Assembly: GCA_009859145.1 (NCBI GenBank)
Contig: VRVR01000019.1
Coordinates: 31,073 to 95,072 of the forward strand
Length of the DNA: 64,000 bases
DNA from: Andalucia godoyi
Taxonomy: Eukaryota; Discoba; Jakobea; Jakobida; Andaluciidae
Direction of reading: 5' to 3'
Every line of letters starts with the position of its first letter. Within the stretch, counting starts at the first letter, position 1. The notes under the pieces were generated by a model. That model worked only from the letters and a program-made list of their open reading frames with translations. It had not been told where the DNA came from and did no database searches. Below are positions 50,030 through 61,400 of this stretch, one piece after another. The position numbers and the translations under genes are program-made.

Positions 50030-51649
50030 ATGCTGGTGCGACGGCATGGGATGATTCTCCGATTTCTGACGGATGTCCCCAATTACAGTCGCAGTCACAG
50101 TCACAGTTGCAGTCGAAGTCGCAGTCGTAGTGATGGTGCGGTGATGATGTTTCGCGAGAGTGCGTCGAATGGAGCAGTGACATGGCGTTTCTCATCCTCT
50201 TCGACTTTGACACGGACATCGACGGCGGTCTCAGAGGGACGAATGCAGGATGAAGGTGGACATGAGCGGATGCGAGGTAGAATTCGACAATGGCTCTCGA
50301 GCATGTTTCTTCCGGCAAACTATCCAAAGTCGGTGCACGCATCGTATGCGTCGTTTCACTTTTGGCAGGCAATAGAGACATTCACGACATCGACATCGGG
50401 TGTGCTGTGCAATCAGGCGCTGTTGGTGTCGTTGGGCTTGTCTGCGTCGTCTGGGACTGCGGCTGCGGCTGTGGCGATCCAGTGGGTGCTGAAGGACGGG
50501 CTAGGGGAAATCACAAAGCTGTTCTTCACCCGGCGGTACGCTCCGTCGTTTGACTCGCATCCGCTGCAATGGAAGCTTTCAAGCGAGATCTTGCACGAGG
50601 TAGGCTCGACAATCTTCTTGCTTACTGTCCTTGCGCCGCCGTCGTTTTTTCTCGGCTTGGCTTCCATTGGGAACGTTGCGAGATCGATCTCATGGGTGAC
50701 GTGGGGTTCGACACATATGTGGTTTTCAAAACACTTTGCACTCGGACGCAACATTGGCGATATCAGTGCAAAGGCAGACTCCCAAATGTCGTTTGCACAT
50801 GTGCTTGGCATGATCGTGGGCGCCGGGCTCTTGTCGATCTCACACACGCCCGGATTCCTATTCTCGTGCTTTGCTATCCTCGCCCCGGCCCATTTGCTTG
50901 CTACCGTGTCGCTCATTCGAACTGCTCGGTTCCCATTCTTGAATGAGTCCAGTGGCATGCTGGTCGCATCCGAATTTGCGAGGCTCGGTGCGGTACCAAC
51001 GCCGCTCCAGCTCAACAAGCTGATGTCTTTCACGGGAACGTGCCCGTTGTGGAAGCAGATCACATACGGACACGAAATTGCGTCTCGACCGGACGTTGTG
51101 CCACGAGTCTTGATCGGAGAGTCAATGCGCGGGGAACTCGAGTCAGCGACCCCTGAAGCCATACAGAGTATATCAGACTTGATTGCGGCAAACAATTTCC
51201 TGATATTGCCATACGCGCCAAACGGCCTTCTTGCCGCCGCTTCTCCGGATTCACGCGGACTGGGGTTCCGAGGCTTGTTTGCGCGAATGCGTGCTGCTTG
51301 GGACGGGTTCTGTGCAAGGAAAGTGCCGACGTATCGTGTAATCTTGCAGAAGCATGCATCTCCGGCGGACATTGCGCGGAGTCTGCTTGTGATCTCACAA
51401 CTGCAACATGACGCAAATATTGGGCCGGCGGGTTCTTTCGCAGCGGTGGCTAATGGGGCAACACAGCAGTGGTTGGACCGCTTGCAATCAACTTGCGACG
51501 CGGCGCAGACGTTGTTTTTGGAGTTTGAAAAACAGTTGGAGACTGCTGGCTTCCGCGTGTCTGATATGCATTTTGCGGACCGTGGAAAGCGATACATGAT
51601 CCTTGAAGAGAATGCGCACACCTCCGAAGCGGCAGAGCAAACAAAGTGA
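50030..51649 (+). CDS. RUS family protein (DUF647, ROOT UVB SENSITIVE-like)
   Basis: The frame has 539 residues. The DUF647 core runs from about residue 92 (FLPANYPKSVHASYASFHFW) through VLKDGLGEITKLFFTRRY and SHPLQWKLSSEILHEVGSTI to GRNIGDISAKADSQ at about 260, matching RUS proteins of plants and human C16orf58/RUSF1. Several hydrophobic helices are present. Plant RUS1/RUS2 act in plastid or UV-B-related development; the biochemical role is unsettled. The first 80 residues are Ser/Arg-rich and could be a targeting peptide. The exact start among ATG 50030, 50051 and later ones is undecided. The 3' end lies 32 bp from the RIOK1 stop on the other strand. Confidence 0.88.
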   Translation: MLVRRHGMILRFLTDVPNYSRSHSHSCSRSRSRSDGAVMMFRESASNGAVTWRFSSSSTLTRTSTAVSEGRMQDEGGHERMRGRIRQWLSSMFLPANYPKSVHASYASFHFWQAIETFTTSTSGVLCNQALLVSLGLSASSGTAAAAVAIQWVLKDGLGEITKLFFTRRYAPSFDSHPLQWKLSSEILHEVGSTIFLLTVLAPPSFFLGLASIGNVARSISWVTWGSTHMWFSKHFALGRNIGDISAKADSQMSFAHVLGMIVGAGLLSISHTPGFLFSCFAILAPAHLLATVSLIRTARFPFLNESSGMLVASEFARLGAVPTPLQLNKLMSFTGTCPLWKQITYGHEIASRPDVVPRVLIGESMRGELESATPEAIQSISDLIAANNFLILPYAPNGLLAAASPDSRGLGFRGLFARMRAAWDGFCARKVPTYRVILQKHASPADIARSLLVISQLQHDANIGPAGSFAAVANGATQQWLDRLQSTCDAAQTLFLEFEKQLETAGFRVSDMHFADRGKRYMILEENAHTSEAAEQTK

Positions 51650-51681
51650 TCACACTTGACTATTTGTGGTGATCTTTTTTT

Positions 51682-51913
51682 TTACCGCTTCTTCTTTCCG
51701 ACTCTTTCCGCTCGTCTTTTGACATGCTTTGGAATCTTCTCTTTTCGCTTGTCTCGTTTGGATTCCTTCACAGCTTTCTTGTTTTGTCGACGCAGCTCCC
51801 GGACTTCCTCGGCGGAAACGGTTTTTTTCTCCTTCCAGGAATCCGCAGCGGCTTCTTCATCGTCATCATCATCATCATCATCATCATCGTCATCATCATC
51901 ATCGTCGTCATTA

Positions 51914-51945
<32 letters not shown>

Positions 51946-53370
51946 AGAATTGGATTTGGAATCGGAACGTCCCACCGCAGCATCGTCTGCTCGACCGGTC
52001 TCGAGAGGGTTGTTATCACAACTGTGTCCGGTTGCCGAAGCAGATTCGGGTGGGTGGCTTTCCGTGGCGACAGAAGCAGCGCTCTCGCCTTCGTCCCTTG
52101 TCGTCTTCACCGTGTGAGATCGAGCGGATGATGCCACAGACGCGACCGCGCCTGCATATTGTTGGAACAAGTGCAGCTGGTTGGATGCTTCATTTTCGAA
52201 ATCCACGAGATCGTCGACTTGACGGGGAATGAAGGTCTGTTCGAAAACGAGCTGCTCGACTGCATCGTCGTCGTCCCGATCCCCCAGACCCGAAAAGTTG
52301 GACGGATCGGATTTCAGGGTTTCGACGGCTGCATAAAACCCCTCCATGAACCCGTCGACATCCGCCTCGACCCAACCTTCGGGGACTGGATGGCGCTGCG
52401 TGAGCAAGTCAAACACGACTCGCATCTTTAGTGTTTGCACTTCATGCCGCTTGAAAAATGAGGATACGTTCCGGATGTCCATGCGCAGAAAATCGAGTGA
52501 CCGGGGATGGTCCATTTCGACCGACTGCGACACGTCGATCCACACAACTTCCAGGGAAGGAGTCAACAGTAAATTATATTCCGACAAGTCCGCATGGACT
52601 AATCGGCACAGATGAAAGAGGCGATACATTCCTGCAATCACAGACAAGTATATGTCGCCCCACTTGGACGATGTTGCGCTGATAAAGTCCACATCCTTCA
52701 GCCTCGGATACGGGATCCCGTCCTCGCCCATAAACGACATGACCAGCACATGCTGTCGAAGTAGCAACGGCTCGGGACACAGAAACCCCGACTGGAATAG
52801 CCTTTTCAAGTTCCGCATTTCCTTCTCGGCCCACGTCCGAACCATCTTGCGCGGGTTGTGTCGCGAGTACCCCGTTCGAAACCGAAACTCGCCGGAAACG
52901 TACTGATCGCGGTCCTTGAACACCAAAATCGATGTCTTGTACACTTTAATCGCGCGTTCTTCCTTCACCCCATCCACTTCGCGGACTGCATAGTACACAT
53001 TGGCCTCCTTTCCTGTTGAAATACACCCGTGCATCGTCGTGATCACCCGTGTGTTGAGCAGTTTGAACAGAATCAAGCGAGTCCGCGGGTCCAAAACCTG
53101 CTCGGAAGTCGCCCGATCCGACTTGTCTACTGCCGAAATCTTTGACTGCCGCTCCATTTGCGCATCCAGCTTCGCAAGACGGTTCTTCAGTGGCTGCAGC
53201 GACGCCGCATTCGACGACGAGGAATGGACCGAGGCCGTCGAACATCCATCCGGTCGAACCATCCGAAGCGCCTCTTCAATTACGTCATAATCATTGTCCA
53301 AGTCATTCTCTGAGTCCGAGCCAGTCGAGTCGGAACCGTCCATTCTTTCTTCTTTAACCCCTCCCGGCAC
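51682..53370 (-). CDS. RIOK1: RIO1-type atypical protein kinase
   Basis: The 562-residue protein has the RIO1 signatures in order: GCISTGKEANVYYA (ATP loop, about residue 117), an invariant Lys region AIKVYKTSILVFKDRDQYV, the segment RKMVRTWAEKEMRNLKRL, catalytic HADLSEYN at about 258 and the metal-binding IDVSQSVEMDHP at about 278. All key residues are present, so it should be active. RIO1 works in late cytoplasmic maturation of the 40S ribosomal subunit. The N-terminus is acidic. The C-terminus has an Asp run encoded by GAT/GAC triplets at 51858-51950 and a Lys/Arg-rich end, as in other RIO1 proteins. Start MPGGVKEERMDG at 53370. Confidence 0.94.
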
Positions 53371-53635
53371 TGCTGTCGACTGTCTTTCTTGATCAAATCA
53401 AAGGCCAAAGAAGGAAAAACAAAAACAAAAAGGGGAAAATCGGAAAAGAAGAAGAAGAAAGGTCAACAGACTGTAGATGAGCGAATTTCCTGGAGAGAGG
53501 AGAAAGTAGACTCAATTGAGTGTGGGGAAGTGCAAAAGAAAGAGCGAAACGCCACGATCTACGGTTGCGGTAGAAGCGTGCGGGAGTTTTTTTTTCCCCT
53601 TTTGTGTTTTTCATACCGTTTTCATTTTCTTTTTT

Positions 53636-54262
53636 TTACAACAGCTGATCATCGCCGGAGTACGTATGGGACAGGAGCTGGCGAAACTCTGAATAGTCCA
53701 CGAGACCCGACTTGTCCTTGTCGGTGTCGGCATACAGCTTTCGCTCGTCAATCGAGAGTCCGAACTTGCGGATAATGTCTGCGAGCTTCTCAAAGTGCAC
53801 GTGTCCCGTTCGATCCGGCTTCCCGCCAAGCACAACGAACGCATCCACAAGCTCCGAGTCATTGTTGATGTTCAGCACGAATTCTCTCGCAGTCTTCATA
53901 AACGACAAGTACTGCGGAAAATCCAGACCCGCGCTTCGGCTGCTCGACGACGACGACGACGACGACGCCGCCTCGCTATGACCGCCACTGCTGCTTCCAC
54001 TACAGTCGTTTGTGGATTCTCCGAACGAGGAGTCCGAGAGCAGCATGAACAAATCGTCGTCGGCAATATCGAGCCGCAGCGCCTGCAGGATTCCCTTGAT
54101 TTTCCACTGCTCAATGTACCCGCGGTTTTCCGGATCCGCTTCGAAAAACAAACCGCGATACGACTCCACGTCTTCCTGCGTCAGCGTCACAAACTTTAGC
54201 TGCTCTTCTGTGCTGCGGCTGCCCTGCAAGTCCACAGAAACCGCTGTACCACCGCCACTCAT
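53636..54262 (-). CDS. EF-hand calcium-binding protein
   Basis: From ATG 54262 (MSGGGTAVS) the protein has 208 residues. A canonical EF-hand loop, DKDKSGLVDYSE, lies near the C-terminus. Degenerate EF-like helices occur at FFEADPENRGYIEQWKIKGIL and GKPDRTGHVHFEKLADII. A Ser run (SSSSSSSSSS) separates the halves. The pattern is of the calmodulin/centrin/axonemal EF-hand type; the specific family is not clear. I rejected an upstream start at 54505 because the extra residues are read from the GA microsatellite. The gene is divergent from RPS18. Confidence 0.8.
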   Translation of the reverse strand: MSGGGTAVSVDLQGSRSTEEQLKFVTLTQEDVESYRGLFFEADPENRGYIEQWKIKGILQALRLDIADDDLFMLLSDSSFGESTNDCSGSSSGGHSEAASSSSSSSSSRSAGLDFPQYLSFMKTAREFVLNINNDSELVDAFVVLGGKPDRTGHVHFEKLADIIRKFGLSIDERKLYADTDKDKSGLVDYSEFRQLLSHTYSGDDQLL

Positions 54263-54362
54263 TCCAAGCAAAACGAGCCACACCCTTTGATGAGGAACAA
54301 GGATAATAATAATAACAACAATAATAATAATAATAGCAGAACTGGAAAAAGTCAAACAGGCT

Positions 54363-54367
<5 letters not shown>

Positions 54368-54445
<78 letters not shown>
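54368..54445. repeat. GA dinucleotide microsatellite, about 39 units
   Basis: An uninterrupted (GA)n run. It lies about 110 bp upstream of the EF-hand start codon, within the shared promoter. On the minus strand it creates a false open frame of Ser-Leu repeats. Confidence 0.95.
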
Positions 54446-54448
<3 letters not shown>

Positions 54449-54633
54449 GCGGTTGGAGAAAAGAAAAGGACGAAGCAAACTGCTGTACGGATTGTTGTCG
54501 GGCACTTTTATTACCCTTTTGTCCCTTTGTGCGTGGGAAATGTCGACCGGATAATTAAGCGTAATTAAGGACCCTCCCGGTTTAAGGGAAGGTCAAGAGG
54601 CAAAGGGAAAACAAGACGGGTCCGGTTCTGTTC

Positions 54634-54660
54634 TAACCCTACAAACCCTACACTAGGGTT
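54634..54660. promoter_or_regulatory. Telo-box-like cluster upstream of RPS18
   Basis: TAACCCTA (54634-54641), AAACCCTA (54643-54650) and the inverted TAGGGTT (54654-54660) lie within 27 bp, about 150 bp before the RPS18 ATG. AAACCCTA is the telo box known from plant ribosomal-protein promoters. A similar role here is inferred from position only. Confidence 0.45.
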
Positions 54661-54808
54661 CTGGTGCATCAAGCATAATTGCTTTTGGAACTGGTTTTGG
54701 GGATTTTGGGTTTTTATTGATTCTCTGTTTAGTGGGTCTTTTAGTTGTTGTTTTTTGGTTTTGTTGTGATTGTCTTCTCTTGGTGTGAATTCTCATCGTC
54801 GCGTAACA

Positions 54809-55270
54809 ATGTCTCTGTCGCTCCCTGAAGGTCAATTTATCCACATCCGCCGTATCCTCAATACGAACATTGACGGAAAGGCAAAGGTGATGTATGCACT
54901 CACCAAGATCCGTGGTATCGGTCGTCGTTTCTCAAACCTTGTTTGCAAGCGTGCAAAGGTGGACATGGCGAAGCGTGCAGGAGAGCTCTCGAACGAGGAG
55001 ATCGAGCGCCTGGTTGCCGTTATCCAGAACCCGTTGGACTTCAACATTCCCGATTGGTTTGTGAATCGTCGTCGTGACATGAAGGATGGAGCCACCTACC
55101 AGGTTACCTCCAACAACGTCGACACTGTCCTCCGTGACGACTTGGAGCGCCTGAAGAAGATCCGCTGCCACCGTGGTCTCCGCCACTCCTGGAACATCAA
55201 GGTTCGTGGTCAACGCACCGGTACCACTGGTCGTCGTGGACGTCCCGCGCTTCTCCAGGAGCACAAGTAA
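54809..55270 (+). CDS. RPS18: 40S ribosomal protein S18 (uS13)
   Basis: The 153-residue protein aligns along its whole length with eukaryotic RPS18. Landmarks are [90 protein letters not shown] and [14 protein letters not shown]. It sits in the head of the small ribosomal subunit and contacts the P-site region. The family begins MSL, so ATG 54809 is the start; an earlier in-frame ATG at 54770 would add 13 unrelated residues. No intron interrupts it. Convergent with the giant gene at 55416, with 145 bp between stops. Confidence 0.98.
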   Translation: MSLSLPEGQFIHIRRILNTNIDGKAKVMYALTKIRGIGRRFSNLVCKRAKVDMAKRAGELSNEEIERLVAVIQNPLDFNIPDWFVNRRRDMKDGATYQVTSNNVDTVLRDDLERLKKIRCHRGLRHSWNIKVRGQRTGTTGRRGRPALLQEHK

Positions 55271-55415
55271 GGTTGTTTTCTGTCATATTTTTGTTTGTTG
55301 GACATCTTTTTTCTGAAATCTCTGTAGACCTGGACTGTATCATGCGCTAGTAAACACCTTGAAACCAGTAAAGGACCCCCTTTATATGCACAGTAGTTTT
55401 TGTTGTTGTTTTTTC

Positions 55416-58400
55416 CTATGTCCAGTCCGTGTCTGTCTTGCCGCTTATCACCCTTTTTGATCCAGTCATGCGTCCATGTGCGTGTGCGTGTGCGTGTGCG
55501 TGTGCGTGTGCGTGTGCGTGTGCGTGTGCGTGTGCGTGTGCGTGTGCGTGTGCGTGTGCGCGTTGTTTGAGCCGCATAAGGCTGATCCACTCTTGCGCAA
55601 GTGCAAGGGTCGCCGCCGACAGGTTCTGTGCAGCCAGAACCGCTGCTCCGTCTGTTTCTTCCAGCACGTCGTCGCCGTCACCGTCATCGTCGTCGAGCGT
55701 TGCAAGAATGGGGGTGGGGATGGGGGTGGAAGCAGCTGCGGATGCGCGGTCGGCCATGCTGAGCCGTCCCTTGGTGCCGGTGGCAGCCGCAGCAGTCTTT
55801 GTGGATGGCGGCTGGAGCAAGACCGGCTCGGACAGTGAGAAGTCGGCTTGCGAGGGCGCTTTGGGAGCCGCGGGGAAGTCGGTGAGCTTGGAGAGCGATT
55901 GGAAATCGGTCTCCTTGCTGAGCATGTCGACAACGCTCAGAGCCACGTCTGTGGGCGAAGCGTCCAAGGACTCTTGGTCTGCGAGGAACATTGCGATACG
56001 CTCCACGATCCACGGGCGATTGACGCGCAAGAACTCTTCGCGGGTCTCATCGTTCATCATGCGCTCAGAGAGGGAGCCGTCGGCGCCGGTCGGAGCCATG
56101 AGCAAGGCATCATCCACTGCCCAGCGCGTCGCCTCGAACTCAGAACCCAGCTGTCGCCGATATGCCGCTTCCTCTGCATCCGCTCCCTCGGAACCAGTCC
56201 GCAGCCTTTCGAGAGCGTCAATGTCGCTCCGAACTTTCCAGATGCCGAGCTTTTCTCGCAGCCACATCAGCACAGAGGCCACTCCACCGCAAGAAACAAG
56301 CAGCAACGGGACCAGAATCGCAAACAAGGGATCGTCAAACATGACATACTCTTGACGGAACATAATCTCCACGGAAAACACAGTGTAAATCAGGCCAGCT
56401 GCAAACAGGCCGCATTGGAAAAAGTACTGTGGAGAGAAGCACAGGTGATCGATGGAGCGGATTTCTGCTGGAAGCGCTTCGTTCATCTGATCATCCATGC
56501 CTCGCCAGTCCGTTTGGCGGCGATTATATCTGTCGCGCGTAAACTTGATGTACTCGAATGTCTTCCAGCCATAGAAGAGCTCCATGATATTATCCAAGAA
56601 GACGTCCATTACCATTTGAGCAAACATGATCACAAGAGTGAAAACGACATAGAACACAAAATCCTGGTCTCGAATTCCGTACAGCTCACTGATCAGCGTC
56701 TCCTTGCGGAAAACGAACAGGTACGTAATGAAGATCGGAGAGAAAATGAGAGCGCAGTCATCAATCGAGTACACCACCATGGATTCCACCATTGCGGAAA
56801 TCAGATGAAGTTCCTCCTTGAGGTTGAACGCATCCTCCACATCCTCATCGTCATCATCAGACAAGCGCGCAGAAGATGAATCGTCTGTGGCGCCATCACC
56901 ATCTGCATCCGCATTCGAGAGCATGGAATTGTTGTTGGCTTGTCTGGTCGACTGTGACTTCCGTTTCATTCGTTTCAGCAAGTTCTTGAAAAACCGCTTG
57001 ATCAGCCCAATGTATCCAGGAATCTGCGCAAGAAACTTTCCCAGCGCCGGATCAAAATAAAGACGTTGTAAGATGGCAAGAATCAGATCGATGAAAAACC
57101 CAATGACGAAATCCGTAAACGTGGAAGCTCCGAGTGTCATCGTGAACTGCGTAAGCAGCAGTGCTATGCCGTACGGGACAACAAACAGCGCTTCATACAA
57201 AACATCCATCATCAGTTTTTCGTGCAACATTCCAACAACTTTCAAAACAATTACAAAGACGTAGATATTCTCTGCAAACGTTTTGGAATACGAAAATTCC
57301 AAAAGAACCACCAAGAACAAGACGTTGATGAAGCCGATGAAAAGCATGTGGGAGCGCTTCCAGAACAGCGGATACCACAGCTCCTCATCGTCCGGTTTGA
57401 GCAAACGAGGATTGTTGTCCCCGCGGTCCAGGACAAACAAGTTCACACCCTTCAAACACATAAAGACGCCAACGACGAGATTGCACAGTCCAAATCTGCC
57501 AGCACGATACTTCAACAGTGTCTCTTCATCTGCTGCGGCAGCGGCATTCCAGTCGGCTGGAACGCTGTCGAACACGCCTGCGTTCAGAATTGACCAAGCA
57601 ATAGCCAGAACAGCAAACGAAGGAGCCAGTACCAAGAAACTTCCGATGAAAGGAGGAGGCGCCATCAGCGACACGCATGCAAAAAATCTCAATCCGGGGG
57701 GATGCTTCAGTTTGGTGAAGACGCGGTGCACAATCCAGAATGAAAACGTTACTAAGATCGCAAAAAAAGCAATCACAAAGTAGAGAACCAGGTACAACGG
57801 TAACGAAAATGCGAACAAATTCAGCAACTCAAAATATGTCAGTGACCTAAAGCTGATGGTGAAGGGCAGAATAACCTGTGGCTGCGAGGATGTCGATGAC
57901 GATCCCCCTTCTGTGACGTTTCCAATAGATATGGTTTCGGACGAAGCATTTCCGAAAACATATGATTCTGGAGCCGAACTGAAAGAATATACGTACTGAG
58001 CCAACACAATCCGTTTGACATTCGGCGCCATTTGATAATAGCCCACCTCAAATGTGACCGAAGACGGTGTTCCACCAACGACACCAGGAGGTCCTTCAAC
58101 CAGCACGGGAATAAACTGGGTGCCAAGCAGTTGGCTCACATAACTACCGCCTCCTGACGAAGTTGTGGCAGCATCAATTGGATCGGTTGTAATGTAAAAC
58201 AGCGGATCAGACTGAGCTTCTATTTCATACCAACGAGGAGCCTGAGCAGTCCCAGCAATGTTTTCTTCATAGTAACAAGAGATGGAATAAGAACAACTGT
58301 CTCCGTACGGTGACCCGCCGAAGGGGTTGAATTCATTGACTGGGACAGTCTGGCCGGCAGGAACAAGAGAGCAGTATTCTTCGGACTCAAAGAGTGCGGA

Positions 58401-61400
58401 AAACGGAGCCAACGAATCAAACGTATCGCATCGCGACGCATAAGGCAGGTATGGGACCAACAGCGCAGGCTGGCGCTCGACCCAAAAATCGTCTGGTTGA
58501 ACTCGTAAGTCGTCTTCGTTCCGAATAAGAACCTGCTGATGTGCCTTCGAAATGGGAACAATGCCAGTCTGTCCAAGCGCATCCTCTGCTGGGGGAGGAT
58601 TGAGAAGCAGCGAAATATCATCGAAACGCGGAAGAATCGCAAAGAAGGAAGCAGTCGAACCAAGCACACCTCGAGAAGGGGCGATAAACGATGCAGTCGA
58701 AACTCCAAGAAAGCTGTCTTTGAATCCTGACAAAACGCCGTACATAAGTTCTATCGAAACACGAAGATACATTGGGCGCTGGGCAAAGTAGTAAACTACA
58801 AATGGGAAGGAAGCATCAAACTCCTGGCCAGCAGCAAGCAGATACTCGTCATCGGCCAATCTTTCCGGGAATGTGTCCAATTCTCCGTCACCGTCAGCAT
58901 CGGAAGGAAGAATATCTGCCTCTGTCTCCCCTGCAAAGATAGAGATCCTGTAATCATCATTCAGCACAAAATCCGTCAAGTTGCCCAATGAAAATGTCAA
59001 CCGCATATAGCCCAGAGTTGGAAACTTGATGATGGAAAATGACGTAGATTGGGCCCCCGCACTGCGCACACCCCCTGAAGAAGCCGATCTTAGAACTTGT
59101 GCTTCGACAAAGGAAAACCCAAACACTTCTGCCTTTGCCTTTGTTGCAGAATCCAATACAATCGGATTAATCGAGTCTACATAGCCGCCGTGAGACAACA
59201 ACCATTCGAAATCCTTTTGACAATCAGAGTACACTCGAGCAGCCATGCGGGAAGTAGTACCGCGAGGACATCTATATTCGTCGTTTTCGGCCTTGGTGAG
59301 TCCAGGTGGGCAGTAGTAGCCTGGAACACACGGAACACGTCGTCGCCCCGAAAACGAAGTTCCAGGAGGGCAAACATACCCTGCAGGACAAGTAAAGGAT
59401 TCGCTCGAGTCAGCATAAGTTTGGATGGAGCAAGAATGCGTCGCTGGACAAGGATTGTTGCGCTGCAGCGACAATGTGACACGGCTGCCACAGGTAAAGC
59501 CCTCTGGGCACGGATTCGAAGATGACAACTTCGCAAGACCCGGCATTGGACAAACTCGGCCTTCCGGACATTCCTTACATAACGATACTCCAGAAAGACC
59601 CTCGACTTCGGACCACGTACCTGCTGGACAAGAGACGCAAGAAATGCCATCCGATAAATTTCTGAACGTCCCTGGAGGACAAACAACAGGGACTGCAGTT
59701 GCCTGAAAAGGGCAAGTCCTTCCAACTGGACAAGAAATGCAGTCATACATTGACGAGTTTGGCGCGTACGTACCGGGTTGGCAGGGAATCGGTCGAACAG
59801 AACGATATCCTGGGGCAATGAATCCTGGAATCGTCGAGACTGGTTGGCTGGACGCAGGCGGACAATAGAATCCAGGAGTGCATTCGATGCCCACCATCGT
59901 CGGAGTTCCTTCTAAGCAGTACGTGCCAGCAAGGCAGTGCTGGGGATAACCAATCTGCGCAACTCGCACTTCCTTGCTCTTGACTCCAGCCAGACAGTAC
60001 GTTCCGGCATCACACTTCTTAGGCCGCCGAATTCCATCGTCCGGGAATCCGTCTCCAAGCGGTGTATCTGTTGCAATGCCACGACCACAGTAGAATCCTG
60101 CAGGACAAAGGTCCATCGGCGCAGACAAACCTCGGGTTACGCAAACAAAGCCGGCAGGACATAGGTCGGGTTTTCGAGTGCCAAATCCTTGACACAAAAA
60201 ACCAAAAGGGCACTGCTTACACAAAATTGAACCATATCCATCTGCATACGTACCAGGCTTGCACTGTGTCGCATTCACATTCGCAGTACCATTGCAGAAT
60301 GAGCCAGGAGGACATGGCTTCGGTAGGGTAGCTAATCGACCATCGATTTGTACTTCAGGGGCGCAATAAAAACCAGGTGGGCAGGCATAACTGCCACGGG
60401 GATCTGAGGCAGTAGGAAGACAGACGAACCCTCCGAAACATGGCTGTGATGTCCCAAAATCTCCATCGATGGATGGTTGTTCTTGTCGAGTTCCCTCGGA
60501 GCAGTACACACCAGCGCCACAGGGAATCGGCCGGTTTGGAATTGTGGTGTTAGGGGAGTATGAGATCGTTCCCAACGGACAGTAGTGACCAGGGGGACAC
60601 AGTCCACGGGAAATTACAAGACCCGTAACGTTGCACACTCGACCCGCGGGACAGAGAAGGGGCGTTCGCATACCAGAAAAGGGACATATTCGGCCAACAG
60701 GACACGGGAAGCAGTCAAGCTGACCGAGAATGTCCTGATACGTTCCAGGAACACAAAGCGAAAAATTTGATCGAGAAGCCGAGTTCGAAAACGTTCCAAT
60801 TGGAACAGGTAACGCCAACTCGGAGATGCAATACATTCCAGGAGGACATGGGAAATAATGAAAGTTTCTGCCGCTGATCCTGGTAGAGTTAACAAGCGGA
60901 ACGCCCTCCGAAGAAACCAAGGACAGCACAACATGTCTGGTGGACCACAACTGCCTGGAGTCGATCCGCATATACTCATTTGTGTCATGCTGCATATGGG
61001 CTTGAGCGAAGACAGGAGGCGAAACGCAAACAAGCATTGTGTCGGACAAAATCTTCGCAGGACGGCTTGAAAACAAGGTACCAAACCGGCACAGCACTCT
61101 GGTGTGGATACCCGAAAATCCGCTGCCTTGGACGAATACCACAGTTCCGCCCGCGGTAGATCCGGATGAAGGCACTAAAGCAAGAATCTGCACACCATCT
61201 CGGATTCTCAAATGCGAAGGAGGATAAAGACTCCGTTCTGCGGAAGACGAATAGGCAGAAAACGAAACAGAAACATCCGAAAAATGAAAAGGAGCTTGTG
61301 TGATCTGCATTCTGACGAAATCGACGTTTGCTGTTAGCGAAGCACGGCCAGGGACTCCGCACAGAGCAAAAGATGAATTAATATACGAGATTCGAACAAA

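Larger units (their letters stand above)
54263..54808. promoter_or_regulatory. Divergent promoter region between EF-hand gene and RPS18
   Basis: This 546-bp gap contains ATAATAATA triplets, a (GA)39 tract, and a cluster of telomere-like AACCCTA motifs about 150 bp before the RPS18 start. The last 120 bp before the ATG are T- and G-rich with pyrimidine tracts. Confidence 0.5.

Noticed and set aside
54263-54505. N-terminal extension of the EF-hand protein with Ser-Leu repeats
   Set aside because: It is read from the (GA)39 microsatellite and an ATAATA tract. The ATG at 54262 gives a normal protein.
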